A stretch of 17,163 nucleotides of DNA from JBALVO01 sp036961445 (GTDB taxonomy: Bacteria > Pseudomonadota > Gammaproteobacteria > Pseudomonadales > Halieaceae): contig JBALVO010000076.1 in NCBI GenBank assembly GCA_036961445.1, forward strand, positions 1 to 17,163. The letters are read 5' to 3'. The notes below the pieces were generated by a model, which saw only the letters and a list, made by a program, of their open reading frames with translations, did not search any database and was not told the DNA's origin. The position numbers and the translations under genes are program-made. Shown here in pieces: positions 13,586 through 17,163 of this stretch (positions are counted from its first letter, which is position 1; each line of letters begins with the position of its first letter).

Positions 13586-14109
13586 CGTGTGGTTGCTCCC
13601 GCCCGTGAACAGATTCCGGTGCCGGTAAGTATGTAATCCACTGGCGATGATTTGGGCCTGCCTATGAGATGCAAGGTTCCGCCAGTTAAACCACACACAG
13701 ACTTATAAGGCAGTCGACACACTGGCTAAAGCGAGAGCGAAACGCGCTCCAAGTTGAATTCAGCCCTGTCGACTATTTATTGAACCGAGCAGCATGGACT
13801 GCCGGGACACAGAATCAGTTATATAAATATAACAGCGTCGTCGCAGGTCTCAGGTGCTGCGACACTAGCAAAAAGGCGAGAACAGTACCACTAAACTTTC
13901 CCGCCTGACGTTGTAACAACCATTGCTTCAGCTTTGGTTGGCGTTGACAAAACACTTGAGCGCCAGGAGCAGCGCAAGCGGCGACCGCACTCAGCGAAAG
14001 CATGAGTTTATTACGGTTGCAGCCCGTTAACTCCCAGATCCGACCCATGGTCGGCTTTGTATATGATTCCCTGCCCCGCCAGGCCTGTTGCAACAAGGCT
14101 AATGGCACT
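13586..14109 (+). promoter_or_regulatory. Long structured 5' leader of rne
   Basis: About 520 nt without a gene. It shows a multi-branch domain closed by GTGTGGTT (13587-13594) with AACCACAC (13689-13696), enclosing ACTGGCG/CGCCAGT (13640-13646 with 13680-13686). Next comes AGTCGACA/TGTCGACT (13712-13719 with 13767-13774) enclosing GAGCG/CGCTC, then an AU hairpin GTTATA/TATAAC (13818-13823 with 13828-13833), GTCGCAG/CTGCGAC (13840-13846 with 13857-13863) and TGGCG/CGCCA (13939-13943 with 13961-13965). RNase E is known to control its own mRNA through structured leaders in enterics (rne5) and in pseudomonads (rne-II motif); this is probably the local equivalent. No leader ORF is convincing. Confidence 0.65.
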
Positions 14110-16890
14110 ATGAAAAAAATGTTAATCAATGCAACTCAACCTGAAGAGTTGCGCGTAGCACTGGTCGATGGGCAACGCCTGTACGATCTGGACATCGAAA
14201 ACCGTACCCGTATTCAGAAAAAATCCAACATCTACAAAGCGAAGATCACCAGGGTAGAACCTAGCCTGGAAGCTGCATTTGTAGATTTTGGCGCTGAGCG
14301 ACACGGCTTTCTTCCCCTTAAAGAAATCGCACGGGAATACTTTTATCGCAAACCTGGCGATGTTGATGGACGCATGAAGATCCGCGATGTCGTCAAGGAA
14401 GGCACCGAAATCATCGTACAGGTTGATAAGGAAGAGCGCGGCAATAAAGGTGCGGCGCTCACAACCTTTATCAGCCTTGCTGGTCGTTATATGGTGTTGA
14501 TGCCGAACAACCCACGCGCTGGCGGTATTTCGCGGCGCATCGAGGGTGATGATCGCTCCGAACTGAAAGAAGCACTGGGCGCACTGGAGATCCCCAACGG
14601 GATGGGCGTGATTATTCGGACCGCCGGTGTAGGACGCTCTGCTGAAGAACTGCAGTGGGACCTGAACTACCTACTACAGTTGTGGGACGCCATCTCCAAG
14701 GCTAATGAAGAAGTCAAAGCCAAAGAGCTGCTATTCCAGGAAAGTAATGTCATCATTCGCGCCGTTCGCGATTATTTACGCGACGACGTCGACCAGGTTC
14801 TGATCGATTCTCCCGATGCCTACCAGCAAGCTTGCGATTTTGTCCGTCAGGTAATGCCGCAGTACGAAGATCGTATCAAGCTATATGAAGACCCAATCCC
14901 CCTCTTCAATCGCTTTCAGATTGAAAGCCAGATAGAAACAGCCTTTGGTCGTGAAGTGAGCTTGCCCTCCGGCGGCTCGATCGTGATCGACCCAACCGAG
15001 GCACTGGTGTCTATCGATATCAACTCCGCTCGCGCTACCCGCGGCAGCGATATTGAAGAGACCGCGCTGAATACCAACCTTGAAGCCGCCGATGAAGTAG
15101 CCCGGCAATTACGTCTGCGCGATATGGGCGGCCTGGTGGTTATCGATTTTATTGATATGCTATCTACCCGCAATCAACGCGCCGTTGAGAACCGGGTCCG
15201 CGATGCCCTGGAAATTGACCGCGCGCGCGTACAGGTGGGAAGAATATCCCGCTTTGGTCTGCTGGAAATGTCACGCCAGCGTTTGCGTCCGTCTCTGGGT
15301 GAGACCAGCGCCATCGTTTGCCCGCGTTGCACCGGCCAGGGCACCATCCGGGACACCAAATCACTGGCGCTGTCCATATTGCGCCTGATGGAAGAAGAGG
15401 CAATCAAGGATCGCAGCATCGAAGTGCGGGCAATTGTTCCGGTCGACGTGGCAGCGTATCTATTGAATGAAAAGCGCGCGGCCCTAAGCGAAATCGAGCA
15501 GGTCACCAAAGCTCGCATGCTGGTTATACCCAACCCCAATCTTGAAACTCCACATTTCGAAGTACTGCGTTTGCGCGATGATGAAGTGGAAGGCAATCAC
15601 GAAGTTAGCTACAACATCGACATCGCCGCGCCGGACGTAGACGCTATTAGCGATAGCCACTCGGCCGATATCCCGCAGCAACAGGCTGCGGTGCAAACTA
15701 TTGCACCCAAAGCACCTCCGGCCACCGCTGAAAAGCCGGTCAGCAGCACCGCCAGCGGGCCAGTCGCAAAGCAAACGCGGGACACACCTAAAGTCGGCCT
15801 ACTCGCTCGGCTGTGGAGCAGTATTACCGGCGCTGAGCCAGAGAAAGCAGAGACTGCAAAAGAAGAGCAGAAGCCCAAGCAGGCGTCCAGGTCTTCTGAG
15901 CAAACCCAGGGCCAGAATAAACGACCTCAGGGCAATCGTAACCGTAACCGTAACCGTAATCGCGGTAGCGGCCAGGGTGGCCAGAAAGCGCGGTCCACGG
16001 ATGACCGCAAGAGCAATGACCGCCAGCAACAAGACACCGCAGGACGAGACAACCGTGAGCAACCAAAGCGCGAACGGTCTGAAGACTCTGGCCGTGGTGG
16101 TCGAGGCCGCAATCGCAGCGGTGGCGAACGTGGCGGACAACGCAACAAAGCGGTAGCAACAGAAGAAACCAGTACCGAGAACCTGCAGCCAGTAACGTCA
16201 GAGAGTACGGACAACAGCGACAAGCCGCGCAAGCGTCCCAATGATATGAAGCGCAGCGAACCGCAGCGTCGTCGTCGCAATCGTGGTCGTAAGCCTAATG
16301 ACGAGAGTGCAGCAGCAGCTGAGGCTACTTCGACAGAAGTTGCGGCAGACGTCGTAGCAGAAGTTTTGCAGGAATCAACGGCAGTGCCAACGGCAGAAGC
16401 GCCCGTTGTTGCGAGCGTTACAACTGAGCCAACGGAACTACCGGTGGAAGCAGTTGCAGACGTTGTGGCCAGTGATCAGCCAGAGGCAATAGCAACAGTT
16501 GAAGAGATTTCACCTGCGCAGCCAGTCGAAGAGGTCACAGAAGTCGAGGCGGCAGCTGCAACCCCAGCGCTGGTGACTGAGGCAGAAGAAATATCAGAAC
16601 CTGCAATAGCCGCAGTGCCTGAACCTGCAGTAGCCGCGCCGGAAGTCGTCGCGGTAGTAGAGCCGGGGCCAGCATCAACCGACGGAATTACCGCCGATGG
16701 CCGTGCCTGCAACGACCCAAGAGTGGCAGCGTGCCCGGTGGAGGTGGTGGAGATTACCACGACTCATCCCAAGCTGTTCGGCGACACCGTAGCGCCGTCG
16801 GTAACGCCCAGTGGTCGCACTGTAGCCAGAGCCAGCAATGATCCCCGGGGGCCGGTGCAAGAGTCTGTTATGGCTGAGGCCACAGGGTAG
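14110..16890 (+). CDS. rne: Ribonuclease E
   Basis: The 926-aa endonuclease that scaffolds the RNA degradosome. ATG 14110 starts MKKMLINATQPEELRVALVDG, the family N terminus; the frame runs 36 codons further up but without similarity. AAGG lies 11 nt before the ATG. The catalytic half has an S1 domain (about 35-125), the magnesium ligands D303 (VSIDIN) and D346 (VVIDFIDM) and the Zn-link C404/C407 (CPRC), all at E. coli numbering. The scaffold half has an amphipathic membrane-binding helix (about 561-574, VGLLARLWSSITG), an Arg-rich RNA-binding region with RN repeats (about 605-730), an Ala/Val/Glu-rich low-complexity stretch (about 735-855) and two NDPR motifs (868-871, 910-913). It is shorter than the E. 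coli protein; the difference is in the scaffold. Confidence 0.98.
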   Translation: MKKMLINATQPEELRVALVDGQRLYDLDIENRTRIQKKSNIYKAKITRVEPSLEAAFVDFGAERHGFLPLKEIAREYFYRKPGDVDGRMKIRDVVKEGTEIIVQVDKEERGNKGAALTTFISLAGRYMVLMPNNPRAGGISRRIEGDDRSELKEALGALEIPNGMGVIIRTAGVGRSAEELQWDLNYLLQLWDAISKANEEVKAKELLFQESNVIIRAVRDYLRDDVDQVLIDSPDAYQQACDFVRQVMPQYEDRIKLYEDPIPLFNRFQIESQIETAFGREVSLPSGGSIVIDPTEALVSIDINSARATRGSDIEETALNTNLEAADEVARQLRLRDMGGLVVIDFIDMLSTRNQRAVENRVRDALEIDRARVQVGRISRFGLLEMSRQRLRPSLGETSAIVCPRCTGQGTIRDTKSLALSILRLMEEEAIKDRSIEVRAIVPVDVAAYLLNEKRAALSEIEQVTKARMLVIPNPNLETPHFEVLRLRDDEVEGNHEVSYNIDIAAPDVDAISDSHSADIPQQQAAVQTIAPKAPPATAEKPVSSTASGPVAKQTRDTPKVGLLARLWSSITGAEPEKAETAKEEQKPKQASRSSEQTQGQNKRPQGNRNRNRNRNRGSGQGGQKARSTDDRKSNDRQQQDTAGRDNREQPKRERSEDSGRGGRGRNRSGGERGGQRNKAVATEETSTENLQPVTSESTDNSDKPRKRPNDMKRSEPQRRRRNRGRKPNDESAAAAEATSTEVAADVVAEVLQESTAVPTAEAPVVASVTTEPTELPVEAVADVVASDQPEAIATVEEISPAQPVEEVTEVEAAAATPALVTEAEEISEPAIAAVPEPAVAAPEVVAVVEPGPASTDGITADGRACNDPRVAACPVEVVEITTTHPKLFGDTVAPSVTPSGRTVARASNDPRGPVQESVMAEATG
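15937..15960 (+). repeat. Four tandem CGTAAC hexamers inside rne
   Basis: Three exact CGTAAC units and a fourth CGTAAT encode Arg-Asn dipeptides in the RNA-binding part of the RNase E scaffold. Short in-frame hexamers of this sort can change number by slippage without frameshift. Confidence 0.85.
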
Positions 16891-16913
16891 AAAACACAAA
16901 TATAAAGCAATCG

Positions 16914-16941
16914 ACACAAGAGGCGTCACGGCCTCTTGTGT
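16914..16941 (+). terminator. Hairpin after rne, without a U tract
   Basis: ACACAAGAGGC (16914-16924) pairs perfectly over 11 bp with GCCTCTTGTGT (16931-16941), loop GTCACG. It begins 23 bp after the rne stop. There is no T run on either side, so it may protect the 3' end or act with Rho rather than terminate by itself. Confidence 0.6.
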
Positions 16942-16963
16942 CCGAATTATAGAGCTGTATAAT
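16936..16963 (+). promoter_or_regulatory. Promoter of tRNA-Ser
   Basis: TTGTGT (16936-16941) and a perfect TATAAT (16958-16963) stand 16 bp apart, followed by a GC-rich GCG discriminator as in stable-RNA promoters. Start would be near 16970. The -35 box is the 3' arm of the rne hairpin. Confidence 0.75.
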
Positions 16964-17006
16964 CGCGTTTTCTCGCACACTGCTGCGAGTGTTAAAACAA
17001 GTTTCC

Positions 17007-17096
17007 GGTGGGCTGGCTGAGTGGTCGAAAGCGGCGGTCTTGAAAACCGTTGAGGGTTTATCCCCTCCTAAGGTTCGAATCCTTAGCCCACCGCCA
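17007..17096 (+). tRNA. tRNA-Ser (anticodon UGA)
   Basis: A complete 90-nt class II tRNA. The acceptor GGTGGGC (17007-17013) pairs with GCCCACC (17086-17092), the discriminator is G and CCA is encoded. The anticodon arm contains GGTCTTGAAAACC, giving anticodon TGA, followed by a long variable arm (GAGGG..CCCTC) and the T arm with GGTTCGAATCC. It reads UCA and wobble codons. Its leader has a hairpin CTCGCA/TGCGAG before the mature 5' end, and its own promoter and terminator frame it as a single-gene unit. Confidence 0.97.
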
Positions 17097-17101
17097 TTAT
17101 C

Positions 17102-17133
17102 AAAGGGTTTCAAGCAATTGAAGCCCTTTTTTT
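17102..17133 (+). terminator. Rho-independent terminator of tRNA-Ser
   Basis: AAAGGGTTTCAA (17102-17113) pairs with TTGAAGCCCTTT (17118-17129), twelve pairs with one G-U and a GCAA loop, running into a seven-T tract (17127-17133). It starts 6 bp after the tRNA. Confidence 0.93.
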
Positions 17134-17163
17134 GTGCCTGGCGATTAGATTACTTCGGTGAAG

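Noticed and set aside
13631..13636. ATG-TAA start-stop minimal ORF in the rne leader
   Set aside because: No Shine-Dalgarno before it and it lies within a predicted paired domain; six bases occur easily by chance.
13944..13949. Perfect TTGACA in the rne leader as a second rne promoter
   Set aside because: No acceptable -10 hexamer lies 15-19 bp downstream.
14002..14109. Upstream ATG giving rne a 36-residue N-terminal extension
   Set aside because: The extension has no similarity to RNase E; the family start MKKMLINA at 14110 has an AAGG ribosome site.
15799..16280. Long antisense frames under the 3' half of rne
   Set aside because: They mirror the Arg/Ala-rich repetitive coding of rne and show no protein-like composition of their own.
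1..17163. CRISPR arrays, insertion sequences, integrases or phage genes
   Set aside because: No spaced direct repeats, transposase or integrase reading frame, or terminal inverted repeats were seen.

Overview
The window looks like a piece of a gammaproteobacterial chromosome. The gene order rne / rluC / HAD phosphatase / maf / yceD / rpmF / fabD-fabG-acpP-fabF-pabC-mltG-tmk-holB-pilZ is the arrangement known from Pseudomonas and related gammaproteobacteria. The RNase E core keeps the E. coli residue numbering (D303, D346, C404, C407). Placement near the Pseudomonadales/Cellvibrionales is an inference from synteny and the type IV pilus PilZ; nothing here names a genus.

Layout, left to right. 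Positions 1-54 hold the 5' part of a tRNA-Leu(UAG) on the minus strand, cut by the window edge. Positions 205-2575 hold an accessory two-gene unit (minus): a GH84 beta-N-acetylglucosaminidase (O-GlcNAcase type, no signal peptide) followed by a protein related to class I mannose-6-phosphate isomerase. It sits where tatD follows pilZ in Pseudomonas. Between it and pilZ, about 300 bp carry a candidate plus-strand small RNA: a sigma70-like promoter, three perfect or near-perfect hairpins, an unpaired stretch containing an anti-Shine-Dalgarno core, and a strong intrinsic terminator.

Positions 2880-10229 are a long minus-strand operon for fatty acid synthesis and cell growth (fabD, fabG, acpP, fabF), PABA synthesis (pabC), septal/peptidoglycan trimming (mltG), dTMP kinase (tmk), the clamp-loader delta' subunit (holB) and pilZ. 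The distal genes are packed with 4-bp start/stop overlaps. A hairpin between acpP and fabF can lower read-through. plsX and fabH, often found between rpmF and fabD, are absent; a 286-bp gene-free gap remains.

Positions 10516-13535 hold rpmF and yceD (minus), maf/yceF (plus), an HAD phosphatase and rluC (minus). The yceD and maf promoters diverge with overlapping -35 boxes, and the yceD-rpmF transcript is predicted to be almost leaderless.

Positions 13536-16890 hold rne (plus), preceded by a roughly 520-nt highly structured leader that fits RNase E autoregulation. A hairpin follows rne, its 3' arm doubling as the -35 box of the promoter for tRNA-Ser(UGA) at 17007-17096, which ends in a textbook terminator.

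Most of the window is conserved housekeeping DNA. The least explained parts are the candidate sRNA, the GH84/isomerase-like pair, the rne leader and the fabD upstream gap.
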